A program made the position numbers and the translations under genes. This document shows positions 20,058-28,173 of a DNA stretch of 31,781 bases, piece by piece (position 1 is the stretch's first letter; every line of letters starts with the position of its first letter). Source of the DNA: JBOHSA01 sp050732995. Lineage in GTDB: Bacteria > Gemmatimonadota > Gemmatimonadetes > Gemmatimonadales > GWC2-71-9. The stretch covers positions 1 to 31,781 of the forward strand of contig JBOHSA010000131.1 of the NCBI GenBank assembly GCA_050732995.1. The letters run 5' to 3'. Under the pieces are notes generated by a model. That model searched no databases, was not told the DNA's origin, and worked only from the letters and a program-made list of their open reading frames with translations.

Positions 20058-21303
20058 CCTGGCTCCCGTCCTGGCCGACGAGCAGCTCGAGCGAAACTTC
20101 GCCGACATCGCGCCGCCGCTCACGCCGGACTACGCGCTCCTCGAGGCGCACAAATGCCTGTTCTGCTACGACGCGCCGTGCACGCAGGCGTGCCCCACGC
20201 ACATCGACGTGCCGGCGTTCATCAAGAAGATCGCCACCGGCAACCTGCGGGGCTCCGCCCGGGTGATCCTCGAGGCCAATCCGTTCGGCCACTCCTGCGC
20301 CCGCGCCTGCCCGGTCGAAGTCCTGTGCGAGGGGGCGTGCGTGCTGAACGACCGGGACGAGCAGCCGATCAAGATCGCCCTGCTACAGCGGCATGCGACC
20401 GACCACGTGCTGGAGCGGAAGCTCAAGCTGTTCACGCCGGGCCCGCCCAATGGCCGGAAGGTCGCGATCGTGGGGGCCGGTCCCGCGGGGCTCTCGTGCG
20501 CCCGCGATCTCCGGCGCTGGGGCTACGCGGTCACGTGCTTCGAGGCCAAGCCCTTGCCCGGCGGGCTCAACACGTACGGCATCGCCGAGTACAAGCTGCG
20601 GCCCGACGTCGCCCTCGCCGAGGCCCAGGACATCCTCGACCTGGGCGTGGAGCTCCGCGCCGGCGTCACGGTCGGGACCGACCTGCCGTTCGAGCGCCTG
20701 CTCGGGGAGTACGACGCCGTCTTCGTCGGCATCGGCCTCGGCGCGACGAAGGCGCTGGGCATCCCGGGCGAGGATCTGGACGGTGTGCTGGACGCGCTCA
20801 GCTTCATCGAGCACCTGAAGACTCACCCGTATCGCGCGACCCGCGTGGGCCGTCGGGTGCTCGTGATCGGCGCCGGGAACACGGCGATCGACGCCGTGAC
20901 GCAGGCCAAGCGCCTCGGCGCCGAGCAGGCGACGATCGTCTACCGCCGGGGCGAAACCGACATGCCGTGCTTCCGGTACGAGTACGAGCTGGCCAAGCGG
21001 GACGGCTGCGGGTTCCGGTTCCACGCGACCCCGCGGCGGATCGTCGGCGACGCCGGTCGGCACGTCACGGGGCTCGAGGTCGAGACGCCGGACCGCGGCC
21101 TCGAGGTGATCCCGTGCGAAACGGTGATCAAAGCCCTGGGTCAGGGCGCCCGCGGCGAGTTCGCCGTGCCCAAGGATCACCCCAAGGTCTTTATGGGCGG
21201 CGATGCCGCGAACGACGGGGCGGAAATCGTCAACGCCGCCGCGGAAGGGATCGCGGCGGCGAAGCAGATCCACGAGAAGTTGGAGGACCGATGGCGGACC
21301 TGA
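20044..21303 (+). CDS. preT: NAD-dependent dihydropyrimidine dehydrogenase subunit PreT
   Basis: This 419-residue flavoprotein corresponds to the N-terminal part of mammalian dihydropyrimidine dehydrogenase, passing electrons between NAD(H) and PreA. Two Cys clusters at the N-terminus (CLFCYDAPCTQACP and CARACPVEVLCEGAC) should ligate two 4Fe-4S centres. An FAD motif VAIVGAGPAGLSCA and an NAD motif VLVIGAGNTAIDAVTQAKRLGA follow, with VFMGGDAANDGAEIVNAAAEG closing the FAD site. The GTG start at 20044 lies inside the end of the permease gene. The 3' end overlaps preA by 13 bp, matching the usual preTA coupling. Confidence 0.95.
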   Translation: MPVPDLAPVLADEQLERNFADIAPPLTPDYALLEAHKCLFCYDAPCTQACPTHIDVPAFIKKIATGNLRGSARVILEANPFGHSCARACPVEVLCEGACVLNDRDEQPIKIALLQRHATDHVLERKLKLFTPGPPNGRKVAIVGAGPAGLSCARDLRRWGYAVTCFEAKPLPGGLNTYGIAEYKLRPDVALAEAQDILDLGVELRAGVTVGTDLPFERLLGEYDAVFVGIGLGATKALGIPGEDLDGVLDALSFIEHLKTHPYRATRVGRRVLVIGAGNTAIDAVTQAKRLGAEQATIVYRRGETDMPCFRYEYELAKRDGCGFRFHATPRRIVGDAGRHVTGLEVETPDRGLEVIPCETVIKALGQGARGEFAVPKDHPKVFMGGDAANDGAEIVNAAAEGIAAAKQIHEKLEDRWRT

Positions 21304-22604
21304 GAACCGATTTCGCGGGCATCGAGAGCCCGAACCCCTTCTGGCTCGCTTCGGGGCCTCCGACCAACACCTACGGCCAGGTGGCCCGCGCGTTCGACCT
21401 GGGGTGGGGCGGCGCGGTCTGGAAGACCGTCGGCGAGCCGATCATCAATGTGTTTTCGCGCTACGGCTCCGTGGATCTAGGGGCCACGCGCATGATGGGA
21501 TTCAACAACATCGAGCTGATCACCGATCGGCCGGTCGCCGATAACCTGAAGGAGATCGCCGAGGTCAAGCGCAACTACCCGAAGCACGTGGTGATCGTCT
21601 CGCTGATGGTCGAATCGAAGCGCGCGGCGTGGCACGAGATGGTCCGGCGCACCCAGGACACCGGCGCGGACGGCATCGAGCTCAACTTCGGCTGCCCGCA
21701 CGGGATGAGCGAGCGCGGCATGGGCAGCGCCGTCGGCCAGGTGCCGGATTACACCTGCCAGATCGTGGAGTGGGTGAAGGAAGCCGCCACGATCCCGGTG
21801 CTCGTGAAGCTCACGCCTAACGTCACCGACGTCACCTACATCGCCCGCGCGGCGGTCAAAGGGGGGGCGGACGCCCTGTCCTTGATCAACACGATCAACT
21901 CGATCGTGGGCGTGGACCTGGACGGCTTCGCGCCGCTGCCGGCGGTGGCCGGCAAATCGAGCCACGGCGGATACTGCGGGCCGGCCGTGAAACCCATCGC
22001 GCTGCACCTGGTCTCCGCCGTGACGGGCGATCCGCAGGTGAAGATCCCGGTGTCGGGCATCGGCGGGATCGCGACGTGGCGGGACGCGGCCGAGTTCATC
22101 GCGCTGGGCGCCGGGACGGTGCAGGTGTGCACCGCCGTGATGCACTACGGCTTCCGGATCATCGAGGACCTGGTGGACGGCCTCGCCAACTGGATGGACG
22201 AGCACGGGCACCGCTCGCTGGCGGACGTTCGGGGGCGCGCGCTCCCCCGCGTGGTCAAATGGGAGGACCTGGATCTCAACTATCACCTGGTGGCCGAGAT
22301 CGACCAGGCGAAGTGCATCCGGTGCGAGCTGTGCTGGACGGCATGCGAGGACGGCGCGCACCAGGCGATCCGGCGGCTCCCCCGGGACAACGGTGGGGGA
22401 GGGCCGGTGGTAGAGATCATCGAGGAGGCGTGCGTCGGGTGCAACCTCTGCTCCCAGGTCTGCCCGGTGCAGGGCTGCATCACGATGCAGCGGGTGCCGA
22501 ACGCCTTCACGCCGGTGACGTGGAAGGAATACGCGGCGGGCAAGGGAAAGCTCGCGCCGCGGTCGGAGCACTTCCACACCGCGACCTGGAGCGGCAGCCG
22601 CTAG
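21291..22604 (+). CDS. preA: NAD-dependent dihydropyrimidine dehydrogenase subunit PreA
   Basis: This 437-residue catalytic subunit reduces uracil and thymine to the dihydro forms. The N-terminal dihydroorotate-dehydrogenase-like FMN barrel contains ASGPPTNTYGQVARAF, NFGCPHGMSERGMGSA, VKLTPNVTDV and SHGGYCGPAVKP with the proton-donating Cys229. The C-terminal ferredoxin domain carries CIRCELCWTACEDG and CVGCNLCSQVCPVQGC for two 4Fe-4S clusters. A strong TTGGAGGA ribosome-binding site precedes ATG 21291. It is the last gene of the operon. Its TAG shares the palindrome CTAG with the stop of the convergent ABC gene. Confidence 0.96.
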   Translation: MADLRTDFAGIESPNPFWLASGPPTNTYGQVARAFDLGWGGAVWKTVGEPIINVFSRYGSVDLGATRMMGFNNIELITDRPVADNLKEIAEVKRNYPKHVVIVSLMVESKRAAWHEMVRRTQDTGADGIELNFGCPHGMSERGMGSAVGQVPDYTCQIVEWVKEAATIPVLVKLTPNVTDVTYIARAAVKGGADALSLINTINSIVGVDLDGFAPLPAVAGKSSHGGYCGPAVKPIALHLVSAVTGDPQVKIPVSGIGGIATWRDAAEFIALGAGTVQVCTAVMHYGFRIIEDLVDGLANWMDEHGHRSLADVRGRALPRVVKWEDLDLNYHLVAEIDQAKCIRCELCWTACEDGAHQAIRRLPRDNGGGGPVVEIIEEACVGCNLCSQVCPVQGCITMQRVPNAFTPVTWKEYAAGKGKLAPRSEHFHTATWSGSR

Positions 22605-24469
22605 AGGCGCGTCGGGGGCGCGACCGGCGGCATCGGCACCTCCTCCGGCTCGGCCTGCGGGGTGAAATCCTCGCCGGGGTTGATGAACCGGTCCCGCTCG
22701 AACCTGTATTGCTTGTCGTACAGCTGCCGGTAGCGGCCGTCGGCGGCGAGCAGCGCCTCGTGGGTGCCGCGCTCGACGATCTCGCCGCCTTCGAGCACCA
22801 GGATCTGGTCCGCGCTGCGGATGGTCGACAGCCGGTGGGCGATCACGAACGTCGTCCGCCCCGCGCGCAGCGCCCGCAGCCCGTCCTGGATCTTGGCCTC
22901 GCTCTCCGAGTCGAGGCTCGAGGTCGCCTCGTCCAGGATGAGGATGCGCGGATCGGCGAGGATCGCCCGGGCGATCGCGATGCGCTGGCGCTGGCCGCCC
23001 GAGAGCTTGACCCCCCGCTCGCCCACCACCGTCTCGTAGCCCTGCTCGAACTGCTCGATGAACTCGTCGCAGTGGGCGATCCGCGCCACCCGCCGGATCT
23101 CCGGCGGCGTCGCGTGCGGCCGGGCGAACGCGACGTTCTCGGCAATGGTGCCGTCGAACAGGAAGTTGTCCTGCAGCACGACGCCCAGCTGCGTGCGGTA
23201 GTCCGCGAGGCGGATGGAGCCCAGGTCCCGCCCGTCCACCAGGATGCGCCCCGCCTGCGGGCGGTTGAACGCCATGACCAAGCTGATGAGCGTGCTCTTC
23301 CCCGAGCCCGAGGAGCCCACCAGCGCGGTGGTGCTGCCGGAGGCCGCGCGGAAGGACACGCGCTTCAGGACGTCGACCCCGGGCGTGTAGGCGAAGGTGA
23401 CGGCCTCGAACCCGACGTCGCCGCGGAGCTTCGCGAGCGGCGTCCGGTGATCGTCCTCCTGATCTTCGGTGACCATGCGCCGCACCTCCCGGATCCGGTC
23501 GAGGCCCGCGAACGCTTCCGTGATCTGGGTACCGATCGAGGCGATATTGATGAGCGGCGCCGCGACCAGGCCCACGAAGATCATGTACATGACGAAGCCG
23601 CCCAGCGTCATCGCGCCGGCGAGGATGGCGTGCCCACCTTCGAGGATCATCAGGACGCCGATGGCGCCGATGATGACGGTGGCGAACGCGCCGACCCCCG
23701 AGATGCCGGTCATCGTCTGGGCCACGTTCCGGAACAGCCGGTGGACGCCCCGGCTGAACACGAGCGTTTCCCCGCGCTCCGCCCGGTACGCCTTGACGAT
23801 GCGGATGCCGCCCAGCGTTTCGGCCAGCCGGCCCGTCACCTCGGCGTTGATCTTACCGCGCTCGCGGAACAGCGGGCGCAGCTTGGTGAACGCGTAGGCC
23901 ATGCCGCCGCCGAACACCGCCAAAATGAGGATCGCGATCGTCGTCAGGCGCCAGTTGAGGTAGAACAACACGCCCAGCGCGATCGACCCCGTCACCAGGC
24001 CGCCCAACAGCTGCACCAGCCCGGTGCCGACCAGGTTCCGAATCCCCTCGGCGTCCGTCATGATCCGCGAGATGAGCACGCCGGTCTTGGTCGAATCGAA
24101 GTAGCTGATGGGGAGCCGGAGCACGTAGGCCTGGATAGCCTTCCGCATCTCGGTGATGGCCCGCTGCGCGGCGACCCCGAGGATCTGCGACAGCCCGAAC
24201 GAGGACACGGCCTGGATCAGCGTCGCGGCCCCCACGGCAAGCGCGATCGTGCCCAAGAGCTCGACCCGACGCTCGCCGATGACGTGATCGATCAGGTACT
24301 TGGACGAGGCGGGCAGCACGAGACCGGTGAGCCGGTTGACGAGCATGAGCGCCAACCCGGCCGCGAGCCGCCGGCGGTGCTGCCACACGAGCGCCCGCGC
24401 CTCCTGCCAGGCCCCGGCGGTGATCGCCGGCTTCCGCGGTTTCGTTTGATCGCTCACGCCCGTTGACAC
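22601..24469 (-). CDS. ABC exporter, fused membrane and ATPase domains (MsbA-like)
   Basis: This 622-residue half-transporter has six transmembrane helices (about residues 35-325) followed by a nucleotide-binding domain. Visible motifs are Walker A GSSGSGKST, Q-loop LGVVLQDNFLFDG, signature KLSGGQRQRIAIARA, Walker B ILILDEATSSLDSE and H-loop AHRLS. It should work as a homodimer exporting lipids or drugs. A Pro-rich tail ends the protein. The start is GTG 24469; GTG 24457 is an alternative. It is divergent from the Cys-rich small gene with 62 bp between, and convergent with preA (4-bp overlap). Nothing links it functionally to pyrimidine use. Confidence 0.93.
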   Translation of the reverse strand: MSTGVSDQTKPRKPAITAGAWQEARALVWQHRRRLAAGLALMLVNRLTGLVLPASSKYLIDHVIGERRVELLGTIALAVGAATLIQAVSSFGLSQILGVAAQRAITEMRKAIQAYVLRLPISYFDSTKTGVLISRIMTDAEGIRNLVGTGLVQLLGGLVTGSIALGVLFYLNWRLTTIAILILAVFGGGMAYAFTKLRPLFRERGKINAEVTGRLAETLGGIRIVKAYRAERGETLVFSRGVHRLFRNVAQTMTGISGVGAFATVIIGAIGVLMILEGGHAILAGAMTLGGFVMYMIFVGLVAAPLINIASIGTQITEAFAGLDRIREVRRMVTEDQEDDHRTPLAKLRGDVGFEAVTFAYTPGVDVLKRVSFRAASGSTTALVGSSGSGKSTLISLVMAFNRPQAGRILVDGRDLGSIRLADYRTQLGVVLQDNFLFDGTIAENVAFARPHATPPEIRRVARIAHCDEFIEQFEQGYETVVGERGVKLSGGQRQRIAIARAILADPRILILDEATSSLDSESEAKIQDGLRALRAGRTTFVIAHRLSTIRSADQILVLEGGEIVERGTHEALLAADGRYRQLYDKQYRFERDRFINPGEDFTPQAEPEEVPMPPVAPPTRL

Positions 24470-24531
24470 CGCTCCGCCCGCTCCGTTGATTGGCTGCGCC
24501 AGGAATATACACCCGACGCGGAGGCATCACG

Positions 24532-24801
24532 GTGAAGCGTTCCACGCTGCTGACCCTCGGCGCGATCGGCGTCGTGCTCGTGCTGTTCTACTTCCTGACG
24601 GCCGCGCGGGCGACCGAAGCGTGCACGGTGTGCATGGAGTTTCGCGGGCGCACGCATTGCGCCACCGCCTCGGGGCCCGTGCGCGACCAGGCGCGCGACG
24701 GCGCGCAGACCACGGCGTGCGGGCCCCTGGTGTCGGGCATGGACGAGACTATCGCCTGCCACAACACGCCGCCGAAGACGGTGCAGTGTCGGACGCGGTG
24801 A
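24532..24801 (+). CDS. Small membrane-anchored or exported Cys-rich protein
   Basis: An 89-residue product with one N-terminal hydrophobic helix (LLTLGAIGVVLVLFYFLTAA) then a soluble part with six Cys (ACTVC, THC, TAC, IAC, VQC). It looks like an exported, disulfide- or metal-binding domain. GTG 24532 is chosen because GGAGG lies seven bases upstream; the longer frame from 24490 would put extra charged residues before the signal helix. I do not recognise the family. It sits 22 bp upstream of the signal-peptidase-like gene and is probably co-transcribed with it. Confidence 0.7.
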   Translation: MKRSTLLTLGAIGVVLVLFYFLTAARATEACTVCMEFRGRTHCATASGPVRDQARDGAQTTACGPLVSGMDETIACHNTPPKTVQCRTR

Positions 24802-24823
24802 CCGCCCAGCAGTCTGTGTTCCG

Positions 24824-25420
24824 ATGCGCCCGCGCCTCCGGTGGATTCCACCCGCCCTGCTGATCGCGCTGCTGACCGCGCTTGCGGTCTTCACCCGCGG
24901 CTTCACCGCCTTTCCTTCGACCTATTACATGACCGGGCCGAGCATGGCCCCGACGCTCGACGCGGGTGACTGGTTCCTGACCCGCCCGCTCGTGGGGGGA
25001 CTCCCGGCGCGGGGAGAGCTGGTGATCATGCGGTACGAGGAAGGCGACAGCGTCTGGCACGTGTTGCGGCGCGCCGTCGGGTTGCCCGGCGATACAGTGG
25101 CGATGCGCGACGGCCTGCTCTGGGTCAATCGCCTGGCGCCGGGCTGGCCCGCGCGCGTGATCCGCTTCCGGGCCGAGCGCACGCTCGACGGCCCGATCCC
25201 CGGGACGATCTACAACTGGGGACCGGTGGTCGTGGGTCGCGATTCGGTGTTCGTGTTGAGCGACACGCGGGACATGATCGGCTGGCCCGATTCGCGCTGG
25301 CTCGGGGCCATTCCCCGAGACCGGATTGTGGACCGGTACGTGCTCAAACTGAGAAGAGCGTCGAACGAAAGCGTCCAACGAGGGCGTGAGATCGACGCCC
25401 CGGTTCGCCGCTCGTGCTAG
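24824..25420 (+). CDS. Signal peptidase I-like (S26) protein with Arg in place of the catalytic Lys
   Basis: This 198-residue protein has an N-terminal membrane helix (residues 7-25) and the S26 fold. Box B is GPSMAPTLDAGDWFL with the nucleophile Ser40. Box D is LRRAVGLPGDTV and box E is LSDTRDMIGWPDSRWLGAIPRDRIV. In active signal peptidases box D begins with the general-base Lys (as in IKRAVGLPGD of E. coli LepB). Here that position is Arg82, codon CGG, two base changes from a Lys codon, so a single sequencing error is unlikely. It may be inactive, specialised, or use another base. Its neighbour is the Cys-rich exported protein. Confidence 0.85.
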   Translation: MRPRLRWIPPALLIALLTALAVFTRGFTAFPSTYYMTGPSMAPTLDAGDWFLTRPLVGGLPARGELVIMRYEEGDSVWHVLRRAVGLPGDTVAMRDGLLWVNRLAPGWPARVIRFRAERTLDGPIPGTIYNWGPVVVGRDSVFVLSDTRDMIGWPDSRWLGAIPRDRIVDRYVLKLRRASNESVQRGREIDAPVRRSC

Positions 25421-25453
25421 ACGACCCTGCTGGACGCCCTTAAGTTCCGTTCC

Positions 25454-25924
25454 GTGTCCGACTACACTCTGCCGCGGAGCGCCGTCGCCGCGCAGCTGCT
25501 CTTGACGCAGGGCGTCTCTCGCCCGGGGCAGATCTTCGTCATGGAGCGGGTGCCGCATCACGACGGCCCCGAAACCCCGCTGGAGCTGCTGAACCGCCAG
25601 ACCGGGTTTTTCGCGTTCCGGCCGAACGACGACGCGGGCGTCCTGTTGGTGGCCAAGGCCCACACGGTGTCCCTGACGGTGGAGCGCCAGACGCCGATCT
25701 CCGACCCGGTACGGCTCTCCGCCGCCCGCATGGTCGGTCTGGAATGCGTGCTCGCCGGCGGCGCTACGATCGGCGGCTGGGCGAGCTTCGAGCTGCCCCA
25801 GGGCAGCCAGCGGCTGCTGGACTACCTGAACGCGTCCGGCGAGCCGTTCTTCGCCTTGTGGACGCACGCGTCCACGCACTTCGTGAACCGCGCGCACGTG
25901 CTGTACGCGCGCCCGTTGGAGTAG
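25454..25924 (+). CDS. Hypothetical protein upstream of the PilT-like ATPase
   Basis: A 156-residue soluble protein with no signal peptide or membrane helix. Segments such as LLNRQTGFFAFRPNDDAGVLLVAKAHTV and NRAHVLYARPLE look like a compact beta-rich domain, but I do not recognise the family. The start is GTG 25454 with a weak ribosome-binding site. It ends six bases before the PilT-like gene, so the two are very likely translated from one message. That suggests a role with the ATPase. Confidence 0.7.
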   Translation: MSDYTLPRSAVAAQLLLTQGVSRPGQIFVMERVPHHDGPETPLELLNRQTGFFAFRPNDDAGVLLVAKAHTVSLTVERQTPISDPVRLSAARMVGLECVLAGGATIGGWASFELPQGSQRLLDYLNASGEPFFALWTHASTHFVNRAHVLYARPLE

Positions 25925-25930
25925 CCCCCT

Positions 25931-27466
25931 ATGCCGGCACGCATCGACCCGTTCTTGGACGTTCTCCTGCGGGAAGGGGGCGAGCAGCTCTACTTTCTGC
26001 CCGACGAGCCGGTGACGATGCTCAAGGGGGGGAAGCCGCGGAAGGTGAGCAAGCAGCCGCTCACCGACCAGCACATCTACGCGCTGCTCGTAGAGGTCGC
26101 GCCCACGGAATCCGCCGATCACATCGATCAGGCGACCGAGACGCAATTCGAGTACGCCGCCGACCGGGGGCTGGTGCGCGTGCGCGTGGTGCCCGAGTTG
26201 GGCCGCCTGACCGCGGTGATCGCGCCGTTGGAGGGCAAGCCGGCGGAGTCGCACCCGCCCCGCCCCTCCGCGATCGCGGCCGCGCCGCTGATCGAGTCCC
26301 CGGTACCGGCCCCGTCAGCCGCGGCGGTCGCCCTGCCCGGCGAATTCGCCGACCAGCAGTACAAGGCCGCCGAGCAGCGGCTCGGGGATCTGCTCAAGGC
26401 GCTGGTCAAGTCGGCGTCGTCGGATCTGCATCTCCGTGTGGGGGAGCCGCCCACCTTCCGGACCCACGGCGAGATGAAGCGCCAGGGGGGGGGGGGGGCC
26501 GGCCCGCTCACGAGCGACGCGCTCGACCTGCTGCTCCTGTCCATCATGCCCGAGCGCAACCGCGTCGAGTGGAAGGAGACCGGCGACACCGATTTCGCCT
26601 ATGAGATTCCCGGCCTGGCCCGCTACCGCGTCAATGCCGCGCGGGACCGCAAGGGCGCCGCGGCCGTGTTCCGCGTCATTCCGGCCCAGGTCGTGACGGT
26701 CGACCAGCTCGCCCTCAGCAAGGAAGTACAGCAACTCTGCTATCTGACCAAGGGCCTTGTGCTGGTGACCGGTCCGACCGGCTCGGGGAAATCCACGACG
26801 CTGTGCGCGCTGATCGACCTGATGAACCGGACCCGCACCGACCACATCATCACGATCGAGGACCCGATCGAGTTCGTGCACGAGAACAAGCAGTGCCTGA
26901 TCACCCAGCGGCAGGTGGGCGTGCACACCCAGACCTTCAAGTCCGCGTTGCGCGCGGCCTTGCGGGAGGATCCCGACATCGTGCTCGTGGGGGAGATGCG
27001 GGATCTGGAGACCATCGCCATCGCGATCGAGACGGCGGAGACGGGGCACCTCGTGTTCGGCACGCTGCACACCACCACGGCGTCGTCGACCGTGGACCGG
27101 ATGATCGACCAGTTCCCGGCCGACCGGCAGGCTCAGATCCGCGTGATGCTGTCCGAATCGCTCAAGGGCGTCGTGGCCCAGGTCCTGTGCAAGAAAATCG
27201 GCGGCGGGCGGGTGGCGGCGCGCGAGATCCTGCTCGCGACCCCCGCGATCTCGAACCTGATTCGCGAAGGAAAGACCTTCCAGATCCCTTCGATCATCCA
27301 GACCAGCAAGAAGCTGGGGATGCTGACCCTGAACGACGCCCTGATGGAGCTGGTGGAGAAGAAGCTGGTCGAGGCCGACGAGGCCTACCTGAAGTCGGTG
27401 GAGAAGGCGGGGCTCGTGGCGAGCCTCAAGGCGAAGGGGCACAAGGTGACGGTCGTGGCGGAGTGA
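25931..27466 (+). CDS. pilT: PilT-like twitching-motility ATPase with duplicated N-terminal domain
   Basis: This is a type IV pilus retraction-type secretion ATPase. The RecA-like core has Walker A GPTGSGKST at residues 281-289, the Asp-box region TIEDPIEFVH, Walker B DPDIVLVGEMRD from residue 347, and His box TGHLVFGTLHTTTA. At 511 residues it is about 150 longer than PilT. The extra N-terminus (residues about 10-100) resembles the regular PilT N-domain (about 150-255): LYFLPDEPVTMLKGGKPRKV...PLT against LHLRVGEPPTFRTHGEMKRQ...PLT. A Pro/Ala-rich linker joins the two. A G14 tract codes for the QGGGGAG loop. No other pilus genes are in the window. Confidence 0.9.
   Translation: MPARIDPFLDVLLREGGEQLYFLPDEPVTMLKGGKPRKVSKQPLTDQHIYALLVEVAPTESADHIDQATETQFEYAADRGLVRVRVVPELGRLTAVIAPLEGKPAESHPPRPSAIAAAPLIESPVPAPSAAAVALPGEFADQQYKAAEQRLGDLLKALVKSASSDLHLRVGEPPTFRTHGEMKRQGGGGAGPLTSDALDLLLLSIMPERNRVEWKETGDTDFAYEIPGLARYRVNAARDRKGAAAVFRVIPAQVVTVDQLALSKEVQQLCYLTKGLVLVTGPTGSGKSTTLCALIDLMNRTRTDHIITIEDPIEFVHENKQCLITQRQVGVHTQTFKSALRAALREDPDIVLVGEMRDLETIAIAIETAETGHLVFGTLHTTTASSTVDRMIDQFPADRQAQIRVMLSESLKGVVAQVLCKKIGGGRVAAREILLATPAISNLIREGKTFQIPSIIQTSKKLGMLTLNDALMELVEKKLVEADEAYLKSVEKAGLVASLKAKGHKVTVVAE
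26485..26498. repeat. G14 homopolymer inside the PilT-like gene
   Basis: Fourteen consecutive G encode the Gly-rich loop at residues 185-190. The reading frame is intact as given, but any slip of one or two bases would truncate the ATPase before its catalytic core. It is the same length as the G14 part of the tract at 5994-6007. Confidence 0.8.
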
Positions 27467-27498
27467 GCCGGGGCCCTGGCGATCGCGCTTCCCGTGCG

Positions 27499-27506
27499 TA
27501 GGTTAG
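27499..27506 (+). promoter_or_regulatory. TAGGTTAG box, putative -10 element
   Basis: TAGGTTAG lies 33 nt before the ATG of the secreted protein gene and repeats the box in the promoter at 10448. The -35 position holds TGGCGA, a poor TTGACA match, so the assignment rests mainly on the shared box. Confidence 0.35.
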
Positions 27507-27538
27507 CGGGTTTCACCCACCACCGCGAGGAGGCTATC

Positions 27539-28096
27539 ATGCGAACGCCCCCCAGACTCGTCCTCTCGCTCGCCGTGCTCGCCGCGATGCCGGCCGCGGC
27601 GGCCGGGCAGATCCCTGCGGACTTCGCCCAGAAGGCGCAGGCCGGCGCACCGGCCGCGATCAGCGCGAAGTCCACGATCGCCCACATCGACGTGGCCGGG
27701 AAGGCGGTGCACGTCGTGCGCCAAGGCACGAACGGCTTCACTTGCTCGCTGATGCCCGACAGCTCTGACGCGCCCTTCTGCGCCGACGCGCAGGGATGGC
27801 AGTTCTTGGTGGACGCCCTCCTGGGCAAGCCCAAACCCACGAGCACCGCGCCCGGGGTGGGTTACATGGCCGCGGGCGGCATGCACTTCGAGCTGCCCGA
27901 CGGGCAGATCGTGATGGCGCCGGGGCCCAACACCAAGGCCGTGCAGGAGCCGCCGCACTGGATGCTGTTGTGGCCCGTGGACGCCGCGACGAGCGGCCTG
28001 CCCACGAAGGCGACAGCCCCCACCTACATCATGTTTGCGGGAACCCCATTCGCCCACCTCATGGTGTACCAGGATCCGGCGGCGATCGTGAAGTAA
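27539..28096 (+). CDS. Secreted protein of unknown function
   Basis: A 185-residue protein with a typical signal peptide (LVLSLAVLAAMPAAAAG, then QIP), so exported. The mature part contains TIAHIDVAGKAVHVVRQGTNGFTCSLMPD, two Cys (FTC, FCAD), GVGYMAAGGMHFELPDGQIVMAPGPNT and EPPHWMLLWPVD. I do not recognise a named family. ATG 27539 is firmly set by GAGGAGG six bases upstream; the frame is open further up, but that part is the promoter region. It is 72 bp after the PilT-like gene and may have its own promoter. Confidence 0.75.
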   Translation: MRTPPRLVLSLAVLAAMPAAAAGQIPADFAQKAQAGAPAAISAKSTIAHIDVAGKAVHVVRQGTNGFTCSLMPDSSDAPFCADAQGWQFLVDALLGKPKPTSTAPGVGYMAAGGMHFELPDGQIVMAPGPNTKAVQEPPHWMLLWPVDAATSGLPTKATAPTYIMFAGTPFAHLMVYQDPAAIVK

Positions 28097-28173
28097 TCGG
28101 AGCGACGGGAAGGCAGGTCGGCACACGACGTCGGGGAGCATCGGCTGTCCCCGACGCCGGCCCCGCTGAAGAG

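Noticed and set aside
22076..24466. 796-residue open frame on the plus strand
   Set aside because: It is antisense to the ABC exporter and in a wrong frame of preA, with shadow composition only.
24463..24511. TTGACA (24463) or TTGATT (24486) with TATACA (24506) as promoter of the Cys-rich small gene
   Set aside because: The spacings, 37 and 14 bp, do not fit a usual sigma-70 promoter.
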